From Solen grandis (taxonomy: Eukaryota > Mollusca > Bivalvia > Adapedonta > Solenidae), in assembly GCA_021229015.1 (NCBI GenBank), contig CM037792.1, positions 44,211,880-44,275,879 on the forward strand: a stretch of 64,000 nucleotides of DNA, given 5' to 3'. Shown here one piece after another: positions 47,080 through 58,917 of this stretch. The translations under genes were made by a program, and so were the position numbers. The notes below the pieces were generated by a model. The model was not told where the DNA came from, ran no database searches, and saw nothing but the letters and a program-made list of their open reading frames with translations. The number at the start of each line of letters is the position of its first letter. Within the stretch, counting starts at the first letter, position 1.

Positions 47080-48296
47080 TTGTTCGAAAAAGTTTTACCT
47101 GAGAACGAAATTTCACGTGTTCCAGTTGGATATTATGAAAGGGACGGTGTCCTTATGAGGAAATGGAGACCACTTGCTGTTTCAGCCGATGATGAATGGA
47201 TGGTTAACCATCAGATTGTAGTTCCAAAGCAATATCGCGAGGAAATACTTAGTCTGGCTCATGAAACACCCATGTCAGGTCACTTAGGTATAAACAAGAC
47301 TTATAACAAAATCTTTAATCACTTCTTCTGACCTGGTTTAAAAATCAGATGTGTCTCATTACTGTAACTCTTGTCATACATGTCAAATGGTGGGTAAACC
47401 AAATCAAACAATTCTCAAAGCAGAGTTACATCCTATTCCTGCATTTGAGGAACCATTTAGTAGAGTTCTCATTGACTGTGTTGGACCTCTGCCCAAAACA
47501 AAATCAGGGAATGAGTATCTTTTAACCATAATGTGTGCTTCGACTCGTTTTCCTGAAGCAGTGCCTTTGGGAAATATAAAGTCCAAGACCATTGTTAAAG
47601 CCCTTGTGAAGTTTTTTTTATACTTTTGTTGGTCTTCCTAAATCAGTTCAGTTTGATCAAGGCTCCAATTTCATGTCAGGCATATTTCAACAAGTCATGC
47701 ATGAATTAGGTATTCATCAATGTAGGTCTTCTGCTTATCACCCTGAAAGTCAAGGTTCTTTAGAAAGATTTCATCAGACATTAAAAAACATGATTAGGAC
47801 ATACTGTTTTGACACAGAGAAGAACTGGGATGAAGGTATCCCTTTGCTAATGTTTGCTGTTAGAGAGTCTGTTCAAGAGTCACTTGGCTTTAGTCCATTT
47901 GAACTTGTGTTTGGTCACACTGTACGTGGACCCTTAAAAATGCTTAAAGACAAATTCTTGACCGATGATAACTCATCATCTTTGAATTCATTACAGTATG
48001 TTTCTGACTTTCGTGATAGATTGTCAAAAGCTTGCGAAATGGCAAGATCTAATCTTCATCTAGCTCAGGACAAAATGAAGCAGAAATATGATATTAAAAC
48101 TCAAAACAGAAATTTCATACCAGGTGATCAGGTTCTTGCTTTGTTGCCAATTCCAGGCAAACCATTGCAAGCCATATATTTTGGTCCATATCTAATTGAC
48201 AAGAAATTCAGTGATCTTAATTATGTCATCCTGACTCCTGGGAGGCGAAAACAAAAACAAATGTGCCATGTCAATATGTTGAAAAAATACATTGAT
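47080..48296 (+). pseudogene. Gmr1-type element: integrase (HHCC, DDE core, GPY/F)
   Basis: Zinc-binding residues: H at 47260 and 47281 (HETPMSGH), C at 47372 and 47381 within CNSCHTC. Catalytic core: D at 47474 (IDCVGP), D at 47655 (FDQGSN) and E at 47763 (LERFHQ), with 35 residues between the second D and E. A GPY/F-type module (FGPYLI) lies near 48181, ending HVNMLKKYID. Lesions: TGA in place of the usual Trp codon after NHFF (47329-47331), a frameshift in an A run at about 47340, another in a T run at about 47612, and a TGA at 48297. The integrase lies upstream of the RT, the reverse of the normal Ty3/gypsy order. Confidence 0.88.
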
Positions 48297-48439
48297 TGAA
48301 ATAACAAAAATATTGCTAAACCTGTGTCAGTTATTAAACCTGTCCCACTTGAACCAGATAACCTTAGTACTTGTGATGTTAATGCTGATCCTTGTCCGCT
48401 TAAATTAAATAACTCTGACATTTTGAAGAACATTAGTTC

Positions 48440-49400
48440 ATCTGGAGTCATTACAACAGACACAACTCAAAGAACTTGTTCTAGAATATGAACATTTGTT
48501 TCCGGATATTCCTACACGGACTGATAAAATATATCATGATGTAATTGTCAAAAGTGGTGGATCAGTCAAACAACATCCATACAGAATGAATCCGGCGAAT
48601 CAAAATTATTTGAAAAATGAAGTTAAGTATCTTCTTGAAAATGACTTCATCGAACCAAGTCAAAGTAACTACAGTTCCCCATGTATTCTTATACCAAAAC
48701 CAGATGTCACGTATCGGATGTGCACTGATTACCGTAAAATCAATGATATCACTAAAACAGACTCATACCCAATACCCAGAATTGACGACTGCATTGATAA
48801 AGTTGGAAAAGCCAGATATGTCACAAAGTTTGACTTATTGAAAGATTCTGGCAGGTCCCACTTACAGATCGTGCCAAAGAACTGTCAGCATTTGTTACAC
48901 CCGATGGGCTGTATCAGTACAAAGTAATGCCTTTTGGTATGAAAAATTCACCGGCCACTTTTCAACGGCTCATCAATAGTGTTATATCCTGTCTTGACGG
49001 TTGCGATGCTTACATCGATGATGTCATCATCTATTCCGACACATTTGAGGAACATCTGAGGATCATCAGAGAATTCAGATTAAGTGATGCAAAGTTGACC
49101 ATCAACCTGGCTAAAAGTGAATTTTGTCATGCATCATTAATATTTTTAGGACATATTGTGGGACAGGGTCAAGTTAAACCTGTGAATGCAAAAGTTGAAT
49201 CAGTTTCAGAATTTCCAATACCTTTATGTAAAAGACAGCTGATGGGATTTCTTGGTATGGATGGATATTACAGAAAATTATGTAAGAACTTTTCAGAAAT
49301 TTCTGAGCCTTTGACAAATCTGCTTAAAAAAGGTAAAGCCTTTGTTTGGAATCATGACTGTCAAATAGCATTTGAAAAGTTAAAAGCCATACTCAAGAGC
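48440..49400 (+). pseudogene. Gmr1-type element: reverse transcriptase
   Basis: Ty3/gypsy-type RT motifs occur in order: HPYRMNPANQNYLKNEV, LLENDFIEPSQSNYSSPCIL, RMCTDYRKINDITKTDSYPI, FDLLK, MPFGMKNSPATFQRLI, the catalytic YIDD at 49011-49022, then FLGHIVGQGQV and LMGFLGMDGYYRKL. A frameshift near 48448 separates it from the integrase frame, and another lies just after FDLLK (about 48842). A short in-frame loss in the IIREF-RLSD region is likely. Confidence 0.9.
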
Positions 49401-49409
49401 GCACCAGTT

Positions 49410-49808
49410 CTATTAGCACCAGATTTTAATAAATGTTTCAAGATAGCTGTGGATGCTAGGGATGTTGGTGCTGGTGCTGTTCTATTACAAGAAGACAATA
49501 ATGGAGTTGACCACCCTGTTTGTTATTTTTCAAAGAAATTTAACAAACATCAAAGAAATTACTCTACAACAGAAAAAGAGTGTTTTGCTCTTGTACTTGC
49601 TGTTCAACATTTTGAAGTTTATTTGACTTCATCACAAAAACCCATTGTTGTCTTTAGTGATCACAATCCTTTAAGTTTCTTCCACAAGTTAAAGAACAAA
49701 AATCAAAGATTGTTAAGGTGGAGTTTAATGTTGCAAGAATTTGACCTTGATATTAAACATATTAAAGGAAAGGACAACATCATTCCAGATGCTTTGTCAC
49801 GTGTGTAA
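49410..49808 (+). pseudogene. Gmr1-type element: RNase H
   Basis: Same frame as the second part of RT. It has FKIAVDARDVGAGAVLLQ (first Asp), HQRNYSTTEKECFALVLAV (Glu) and VVFSDHNPLSF (Asp), then LLRWSLMLQEFDLDIKHIKG and the closing NIIPDALSRV before TAA. This is the C-terminal end of pol; no integrase follows it. Confidence 0.9.
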
Positions 49809-49960
49809 TGTGCATTTAAATTATGTTTGAAATGATATCTTATCTGGGCATGTTTAATTTCTCTTGTTTACTGTATACTGTCATTTAATTTGTGTTTATT
49901 GTATTTTATATTTTAATCATAATAACCTAAAAAGATTTATTACATAAATCTTTTTTCTTT

Positions 49961-49971
49961 AGGAGGGGAGG
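49961..49971 (+). other. Polypurine tract
   Basis: AGGAGGGGAGG immediately upstream of the 3' LTR, the usual plus-strand priming site. Confidence 0.7.
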
Positions 49972-50580
49972 TGTTACATATTACACCTAACCTAGTTATG
50001 TATACACAACACTGTAGAGGGAATTCCCTATTCTAAGAATAACTTGTTTACTAGTTTTGTTCTGGAGTGATCTATTAGGCGATCCCTGTTCTAAAAAAAC
50101 TTGTTTACTGGTATATTTGTTTATTGGAACTTTCTTTCTTTCTATGGAAAACTCTAGAAGTCTCATGTAACCTGTTTACACTTTAGAACATTCTTTTTTG
50201 AAGAATAGTATGGTTGTTTCTAGAATATTTTGCTCAAGTATATATAATGAAGGGGTTTTTAGGGAGAGCAGACTTGTTGAGGAGACTTGTTTTAGCAGAC
50301 TTGTTTTTGGAGATTCATCAAGTGTGGGTCATTCAACAGTGTGGAATTAATTTCGGACTTACATTTGGATAAAGGACATATCTATTGGATTGCTCAGGTT
50401 AAATTTTAATTTTATCAATCAGACAAGGATCAAACTAATTTATTATAATAATTTTAAGACACTGTATGTTGTGATATTTATATTGATATTTGTCACTTGT
50501 TTATAATTAAAATATATTTAGTTAACTAGTTTGTTGCTGGCTTTTCTTTGTTGCGCCATTTCATCAAATTGGTCGTAACA
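49972..50580 (+). repeat. 3' LTR of the Gmr1-type element
   Basis: A 609-bp segment from TGTTACATATTACACC to GGTCGTAACA. The terminal TGTTAC/GTAACA inverted repeat and the adjoining polypurine tract mark both ends. The 5' LTR is absent in this window, so LTR-LTR divergence cannot date the insertion. Confidence 0.75.
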
Positions 50581-51569
50581 AAGAAATGAACTATATCAAT
50601 TTCGTGTCATGTTGTTCTTACCGAAATTAAACACTCGTATTGTGCGCATTTCTATGACTACTTATTCGATTTCGGAGAAATCACAATACACAAGAATTCA
50701 GTTTTTCGTAATGTTTCCAAACTTTACCCCATCCACTAAGAAGCCATACCAGCAACCGGCGAAGTCTATATGAGTCAGTGTATATTTTAAATGCGGTATT
50801 AAAGCTTTATCGTATATACTTGCCGGAAAACTGTTGTCTGTTTGTGATTTCTACAATATAATTGTGTAATAATGCTTAAAAAATCATTGTTTTTGTGCTC
50901 ATATTCATTTTGTTCATATCGCCAAGAATCACCCAGAACTCAGTACTGCACTGTATTTTACATAATAAACCCAAATACAATATTTGCATCGTCATTTTTT
51001 AGACAAACCATGATTGCCATTATGTTATGATGTTGTTTTTAGTACATTCAGACACTATGTTAACTAATTAGTTCCATTTTGGACAGAACTGTTCTGATAA
51101 AGATAAGTGTGTACTTCAAATTTCAATTGGAAAGGGACTTGCGACAAACAAACAAGTTGTTTACATTTGAAGACTATTACTTAAACTTATGTTCATAATG
51201 AACATCAACATAACAAAGCAAGCTGAAAGTGGATACTAGAGGTGTGAATAACAATCATCGCATGACTGACTTGTGGAAGCAGTAGAACTTTTGTTACCTG
51301 TAGTTCAATCGAATATACGCAAAACACCCGCGGCAAAACAAAATGGCGGCTTGCTCGATGAGTGCGCATTATAGAAGGGAAGTAGATTTTTACCAAGGTT
51401 TTGAAACTCAAACTCGAGATGCGCAATATACATGACGCTTACACCTATATAAACGTTAAACAGTATATCTTATTTACCTTTTTTAATTCCCGGGGCTATT
51501 TCGAACACTGCGTTAGGAGATAAGACTTTAACTACTATGGGACGTTAATCAAACGAACAAGCAAGATGC
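50581..51569. other. Non-coding stretch
   Basis: No gene recognised. Confidence 0.5.
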
Positions 51570-54510
51570 ACGATGACAGTTTATCTATATTTACGATTAC
51601 AGTATATCTATATTTACGATGACAGTATCTCTATATTTACGATGACAATATCTCTATATTTACGATGACAGTATATCTATATTTACGATGACAGTATCTA
51701 TATTTACGATGACAGTATCTCTATATTTACGATGAAAGTATCTCTATATTAACGATGACAGTGTCTCTATATTTACGATGACAGTATCTCTATATTTACG
51801 ATGACAGTGTATCTATATTTACGATGACAGTATATCTATATTTACGATGACAGTATCTCTATATTCACGATGACAGTATCTTTATTTACGACGACAGTGT
51901 ATCTATATTTACGATGGACATTATCTCTATATTTACGATGACAGTGTATCTATATTTACGATGACAGTATCTCTATATTTACGATGACAATATCTCTATC
52001 TTGACGATGACAGTATCTCTATATTTACGATGGACAGTATCTCTTTATTTACGGTGACAATATCTCTTTATTTACGATGACAGTATCTCTATATTTACGA
52101 TGGACAGTATCTCTAAATATACGATGACAGTATCTCTATATTTACGATGACAGTGTATCTATATTTACGATGGACAGTATCTCTAAATATACGATGACAG
52201 TGTATCTATATTTACGATGTACAGTATCTCTATATTTACGATAACAGTGTATCTATATTTACGATGACAGTATCTCTATATTTACGATGACAGTATCTCT
52301 ATATTTACGATGACAGTATCTCTATATTTACGATGACAGTAACTCTATATTTACGATGGACAGTATATTTATATTTACGATGGACAGTCTCTCTATATTT
52401 ACGATGACAGTGTATCTATATTTACGATGTACAGTATCTCTATATTTACGATAACAGTGTATCTATATTTACGATGACAGTATCTCTATATTTACGATGA
52501 CAGTACTTTTTTTATTTACGATGACAGTATATCTTTATTTACGATGAAAACATATTACAGTATATCTATATTTACGATGACAGTATCTCTATATTGACGA
52601 TGACAGTATCTCTATATTTACGATGACAGTATCTCTATATTTACGATGACAGTATCTTTTTATTTACGATGACAGTGTATCTATATTTACCATGACAGTA
52701 CATCTTTATTTACGATGACAGTATCTCAATGTATACGATGACAGTGTATCTATATTTTCGATGACGGTACATCTATATTTACGATGAAAGTATCTCTATA
52801 TTAACGATGACAGTGTCTCTATATTTACGATGACAGTATCTCTATATTTACGATGACAGTGTATCTATATTTACGATGACAGTATCTCTATATTTACGAT
52901 GACAGTATATCTATATTTACGATGACAGTATTTCTATATTTACGATGACAGTATCTATATTTACGATGACAGTATCTTATATTTACGATGACAGTCTTAT
53001 TACGATGACAGTATCTTATTCATGACAGTATCTATTACGATGACATATTCATTTACGTGACAGTATCTATATTCGATGACAGTTCTATATTTACATGAAG
53101 TATCTCTATATTACGATGACATTTCTATATTTACGATGACAGTATCTCTATATTACGAGACATACTATATTTACGATGACAGTTCAATTACGAACATATC
53201 TTATTTACGATGACAGTATCTATTACGAGACAGTATCTATTTTCGATGACTATCTCTAATTACGATACAGTATCTATATACGATGACATTTATATTACGA
53301 TGACATATCTATACGATGACAGTATCTTATTCGATGACAGTATCTCTATTACGTACATTTCTTTTTACGATACATATCTTATACGAGACAGTTTCTAATT
53401 ACGATGACAATCTATTTTACGAGACAGTATCTTATTTCGATGACAGTATTAATACATGACATTCTTATTTACGATACAGTATCTATTTACATACAGTATC
53501 TATATTTACGTACAGACTCTATTACGATGACAGTATCTCTAATCATACAGATCTCTATATTACATACAGTATCATTTACGATGACATTTATATTACGATG
53601 ACATTCTCTAATTACGATACAGTTATCTATATTTACGATGACATATCTCTTATTACGATACAGTATCTAATTTACGATGACATATCTCTAATTACGTACA
53701 TTTCTATATTTACGATGACAATTTATATTACATACAGTTACTTCTTATTTACGATAATATTTATTACGATACGATCTTTTTACATACAGTTTACGACTTC
53801 ATATTCGATATACTATTCATGACTTTATTATACAGTCCTATTACGGACATTTATATTCGATGACACTCATACGTCAGTATCATATTACGAATTTTTCTAA
53901 ATTACGATACATATCCTTACGTACAGTACTCTATATACAGACATACTCTATTAATGACAAACATTTTACTGACATATTATACGGACATTCTTATACGATG
54001 ACATTCTAATTTGATAAACTCTATTACAAAGTGTTATATACGTAAATTCTAATACGTAGTTTATTCGTTCTATCTATATTTCGATAGTTTATCGAGACAT
54101 CTCATTACATCTATATTGACGATGACAGTGCATCTATATTTACGATGACAGTATCTCTATGTATACCATGACAGTGTATCTATATTTACGATGACAGTAT
54201 CATCTTTATTTACGATGAAGTATCTCTATATTTACGATGACAGTATCTCTATATTTACGATGGACAGTATCTCTATATTGACGATGACAGTATCTCTATA
54301 TTTACGATGACAGTATCTCTGTATTGACGATGGACAGTATCTCTATATTTACGATGACAGTATCTCTATATTTACGATGACAATATCTCTATATTTACGA
54401 TGACAATATCTCTATATTTACGATGACAGTATATCTGTATATACGATGACAGTATATCTATATTTACGATGACAGTATATCTATATTTACGATGACAGTT
54501 TACGATTAGC
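51570..54510. repeat. 23-bp minisatellite array, about 2.9 kb
   Basis: Unit: ATTTACGATGACAGTATCTC plus TAT, with 21-24 bp variants (GTGTATC, GGACAG). Regular from 51570 to about 53000 and from 54115 to 54510. Between these the units are riddled with small deletions. The short frames in that part are noise. Confidence 0.95.
53000..54115. other. Ragged core of the 23-bp array, likely consensus error
   Basis: Nearly every unit has one or several deleted bases, with few substitutions, and it grades sharply back to clean units at 54115. That is the signature of uncorrected long-read consensus in a repeat, though genuine decay is possible. Confidence 0.65.
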
Positions 54511-54716
54511 ATGTATTTTTGTCATTGTTAGACAAAGCGAGATACTTTTAATGAAACATATTTACGTCAAGATGATAGTACATTTACATCAATACTTCAG
54601 TGTTTATTCATTTTAAGATTGAACTAAGATAGACCTGTCAGAGTGTACATTCTTTAGTATTTTCATTTTTTGTTTTATTTATTATCAACATACGGATAAA
54701 TCTTAATATATTATTA

Positions 54717-56050
54717 ACAAGAGTGCCAGTGCTGCCACAATATACGCCGCCACAATTTATAAACCCCAAGAAGGTCCTTTCAATTATTGCTTTTAACATT
54801 TCTGTAAGCATAAGCTCATAATTAAGTCTGTGAGACCAATTAATTTAGCTAAAAGAGCAGTATATTTGCGAATATACTTTTCTCAAAGTGAGGCAATCAC
54901 TAAAGATGATGAAAAGACAGGGGCCTGAGATTGTGGTAATTTCATGGAGAAAAAGATCATAGAATTACCGTTGGAGTCTCTATCAAAATGGCCGAACCTA
55001 AAAATGGTAATTTCATGGGGAAAAAATCACAAAACTACCATTACAAATGGTAATTTTGATTAAAAAAATCATAAAACTACCATTATAATTACAGAATGGT
55101 AAAACTCATTAAATAGAAAAGAAACAGCAAACAGAGTATTAGATTGGATATTTGGAGCTTAATGTCCCATTTAACAAAACATTTCAGTCAGGAAGAAAAT
55201 AGGATACCTATAAACAGAGACAGAACCCTAAAAAGGCTTCCAATATGAAAGTAGGTCAAATAGCAGTATCAATATGAATCCTTTTTTCTTTCTCCGCATA
55301 ACTCTTGCAAAAATCACTGTACCAGAAAATCCCTGCTTTATGCACTTTTACCTGTTTAGAAACTTGAGTTGTGTTTTCAAGAGACCATGTTTGGAAAGGT
55401 AAACTATTGCAAATATTGATGAACATCAAAATCCCTGCTTTGTGCATATCTACCAAGTATAGTTATGACATTGCCCAAGTTTTGAAAAGATTATTCAGAA
55501 ACAAAGGAATTGGCGTTCACAAAAGGACTGAAAGTATGACACAGCACAGAAACTAAGATGTTCAAGGGACACACCTCTTGTAAAAATCATGAATCGGAAT
55601 TCGTCACAATTCTATCAAAATTTAACCTTATTTATATGAGTAATGGACTGATCAAGTTTTAAAAAAAATGTAGCCCCAGAAATGTAAGGAAGAGTTGCGT
55701 TCACAAAGGCGACAATTTCAATACTGTAGACAAATTTAAGGTTACACAAATCTTGATCAATGAACCGGAAAATCGCCACTTCATGCACATTTACCCATTA
55801 TAGTTATGACATTGACCAAGTTTTGAAAAGATTCATTCAGAAATGTAGGAGGAGTTGCGTTCACGGGGCTGCAATATCAATCAGCTATAGAGAATTTTAA
55901 AAAAAATCCTTTACCCATTATAGTATGACATTGCCCAAGTTTTGAAAAGATTCATTCAGAAACAAAGGATGAGTTGCGTTCAAAAGAAATGGACCTACGG
56001 ACGTATGGACGGACAGACGGAGAAGATGGCGCCAATATACGACTGTTAGA
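54717..56050 (+). repeat. Bivalve-type interspersed repeat with internal subrepeats
   Basis: Starts aacaagagtgccagtgctgcc and ends ggacgtatggacggacagac, gatggcgccaatatacgac. Inside are near-repeats of gttatgacattgcccaagtt ttgaaaagatt (about 55462, 55805 and 55922) and of tggtaatttcatggggaaaa (54933-55090). Non-coding. Confidence 0.55.
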
Positions 56051-56330
56051 TTTTTTTTTTAAATCAAAGGATTTGAAATATCACCTCCGGTTAAATGTCA
56101 AACATTTGATATTCGTGGCTATTCGTTAGCAAATTATATCAAAATTTAAAATTGTTTATGTTTATACCTGAACGGTAATATGGACTGATACTTTGCCTAA
56201 AGATGTTTTTCTCTTTTTTTTGTAAAATTGAAAATGTAGCCCCAGATATTCATACTTAAGCGGAAGACTTTTGTCGTGTCGCTTGTGCAAAAATGGCGAA
56301 CACATTTCAATACTGTATGACATTTTAGTT

Positions 56331-56515
56331 ACACGCTTACATATATGTTGTTGTTGTATTGGGGTTAACCGTCACTGCGATAGTATTTCAATCATATAGC
56401 GACGTCTAGCTAATTACAGGTGGAGGAAGACCCCGAGTACACAGAGGTACCCGGGTAGAACCACCGACCTACCGCAAGCCAGCTGGAAGGCTTCCTCACA
56501 TGCTTACATATATGT
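56331..56515 (-). mobile_element. Short retroposon with 18-bp target duplication
   Basis: The direct repeats ACACGCTTACATATATGT (56331-56348) and ACATGCTTACATATATGT (56498-56515) flank a 149-bp insert. On the minus strand the insert ends in (CAA)n, consistent with a 3' tail, and contains gcggtaggtcggtggttcta. The head has no clear pol III boxes, so the class (SINE or truncated LINE) is open. Confidence 0.7.
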
Positions 56516-57896
56516 AGTTTAAACATAATTATCAATTTTTAAAAAGGCATATATTTATTTATATCTATATATTGGTTACTGTGGGAAGCCATTCGTTTTA
56601 ACTTATTGACAAATGTATGGATTTACATGAATGGTGATGAAATGGTGACCAATAAGTGGTACTACCTTAAGATTGTGTCTGCCTGAGAGAGATATAAAGT
56701 TTGCTCACTCCTACATTACACACGACACCCCAATGTTTCAAATAATCTTCACACTGCATTCAAACCCAGAAGAAAAGTCTGTCGATGTCAAACACGATGT
56801 CATGTATTATAACATAAAACTGTCACTTTCTAATCCTACCTATACAAGTTTTATGGCTGAGTGGTAAGACAAAATGTTTTTCTCTCGCCAAAACAAATCA
56901 GCGTTTCCTGACAAAAGGATTTAGGCACGATGCAGAATTTAACAAATACTGTAGCGTCTGACGGGAGAATAAAGGAATACATTGACAGTACTAGAATTCT
57001 CTTGGAACACTAAATGCAAAGTCTATGTTAGTTTCAAAGAGATAAATGTTGTCTATCTTGAAAAATGTAGACGACGAATCTGATGAATAAGGATATCACT
57101 GTCTCGTCGATCAAAGCATGTGTATCGAAATACTAACCTTAGCAAAAGAAAATTCATCCGCGTTTAATCTACACAACATACCTCTATTTTCTTTGACAAA
57201 ATGTTCGTTTCTAAACACTTGTTTTCATGGGCACCATATACAATACTGGTCCATTTAAAAAAATAAAGGATTCAGCAAAAGGAGAGACATATTTTGACAT
57301 TGTCTTTTCTTTACGGTTGTCTGTGGATCGGTATTTTCGTCAATTACCCGTAACGATCCGTAAGTATCTTAATCTGTCAAAATTCTCTGTAAACTACTCG
57401 CAAGGCTTTGTAAATTACTCGTTACCATTTTCTACGATTTGTAACGGTTAGTTTACGATTTGTAAAAATTATTGTACCGTTTGCAACGATTAGTTTACGA
57501 TTTGTTTAAGGAGTATTACGCATTTCCTCAAATAAAATTGTAGTTCAGCACGCCGTCATTTGTGGAGGGTTTGTACAGGCCAAACCAATATAAATTACTG
57601 TTTCTGGTGCTTGTTTGCAAAGTTTTCTACAACTCTACGTGCACGAGACAGTGTATATATATATCTAAAGATACGCCCGTCATGGTCCAGATGTCTTTTA
57701 ATGTATAGTTTCATCATCCATGGATTTAATGGAAAGACATCATCAGCAATCAGAAAGTAGGAAGTGTGTCAGCATGTTGAAGGGGAGATGTTGGGGGAGT
57801 TCTTTCGTCTAGTATTGGTCGCCGTTCTGGGTAGTTGAATATTTTACCAGTAGAGGAACACCAATATAAATCAACATTAAATCACATGAACGTGTA
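56516..57896. other. Non-coding stretch
   Basis: Around 57330-57510 a loosely repeated motif (gtttacgatttgtaa, cgtaacgatccgtaa) recurs. No gene recognised. Confidence 0.45.
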
Positions 57897-58790
57897 GTCA
57901 ACATCTACTAGAAAAATCATCATCAAGAAGGTTCTTGTAGTAACATCCACAAAAGCCACCATCATCAAGAGGTTCTCGTAGTCAGCATCCACTAAAGCCA
58001 CCATCATCAAAAGGTTCTTGTAGTAAGCATCCACTAAAGCCACCATCATCAAGAGGTTCTCGTAGTCAGCATCCACTAAAGCCACCATCATCAAAAGGAA
58101 CTCGTAGTAACATCCACTAAAGCCACCATCATCAAGAGGTCCTCGTAGTCAGCATCCACTAAAACCACCATCATCAAAAGGAACTCGTAGTAACATCCAC
58201 TAAAGCCACCATCATCAAGAGGTACTCGTAGTCAGCATCCACTAAAGTCAACATCATCAATCGGTTCTCGTAGTCAGCATCCACTAAAGTCACCATCATC
58301 AAGAGGTTCTTGTTGTCAGCATCCACTAAAGTCTCCATCATTAAGAGGTTCTCGCTGTCAGCATCCACTAAAGTCACCAGCATCAAGAGGTTCTCGTAGT
58401 CAGCATCCACTAAGGAACCATCATAAAAAGGTTCTCGTAGTCAGCATCAACTAAAGTCACCATCATCAAGAGGTTCTCGTAGTCAGCATCCACACAAGCC
58501 ACCATCATCAAAAGATTCTCGTAGTCAGCATTCACTAAAGCCTCCATCATCAAAAGGTTCTCGTAGTCAGCATCCACTTAAGTCACCATCATCAATAGGT
58601 CCTCGTAGTCAGCATCCACTAAAGTCACCATCATCAACAGGTTCTCGTAGTCAGCATCCACTAAAGTCTCCATCATCAAGAGGTTCTCTTTGTCAGCATC
58701 CACTAAAGTCACCATCATCAATAGGTCCTAGTAGTCAGCATCCACTAAGGTGCCATCATCAAAAGGTTCTCGAAGTCACATCCACTTAAG
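57897..58790. repeat. 42-bp minisatellite array, about 21 units
   Basis: Unit: AGTCAGCATCCACTAAAGCC, ACCATCATCAAGAGGTTCTCGT. Because 42 is a multiple of three the minus strand keeps an open 14-residue period (VDADYENLLMMVAL) over parts of the array. Not taken as a gene. Confidence 0.93.
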
Positions 58791-58917
58791 CTACCATAAG
58801 CTAACGTTAGTAAAAAAAAATGAAAAAAAAACAAAAAAAACATAAAATGATTGATCCATGTAGAAACAATGAATTTAAATTATCAAAGAATAATTTCTGG
58901 TATGTCATATGAATTCG

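Noticed and set aside
53210..53822. Three short plus-strand frames
   Set aside because: They lie entirely in the ragged part of the 23-bp array and are artefacts of lost bases.
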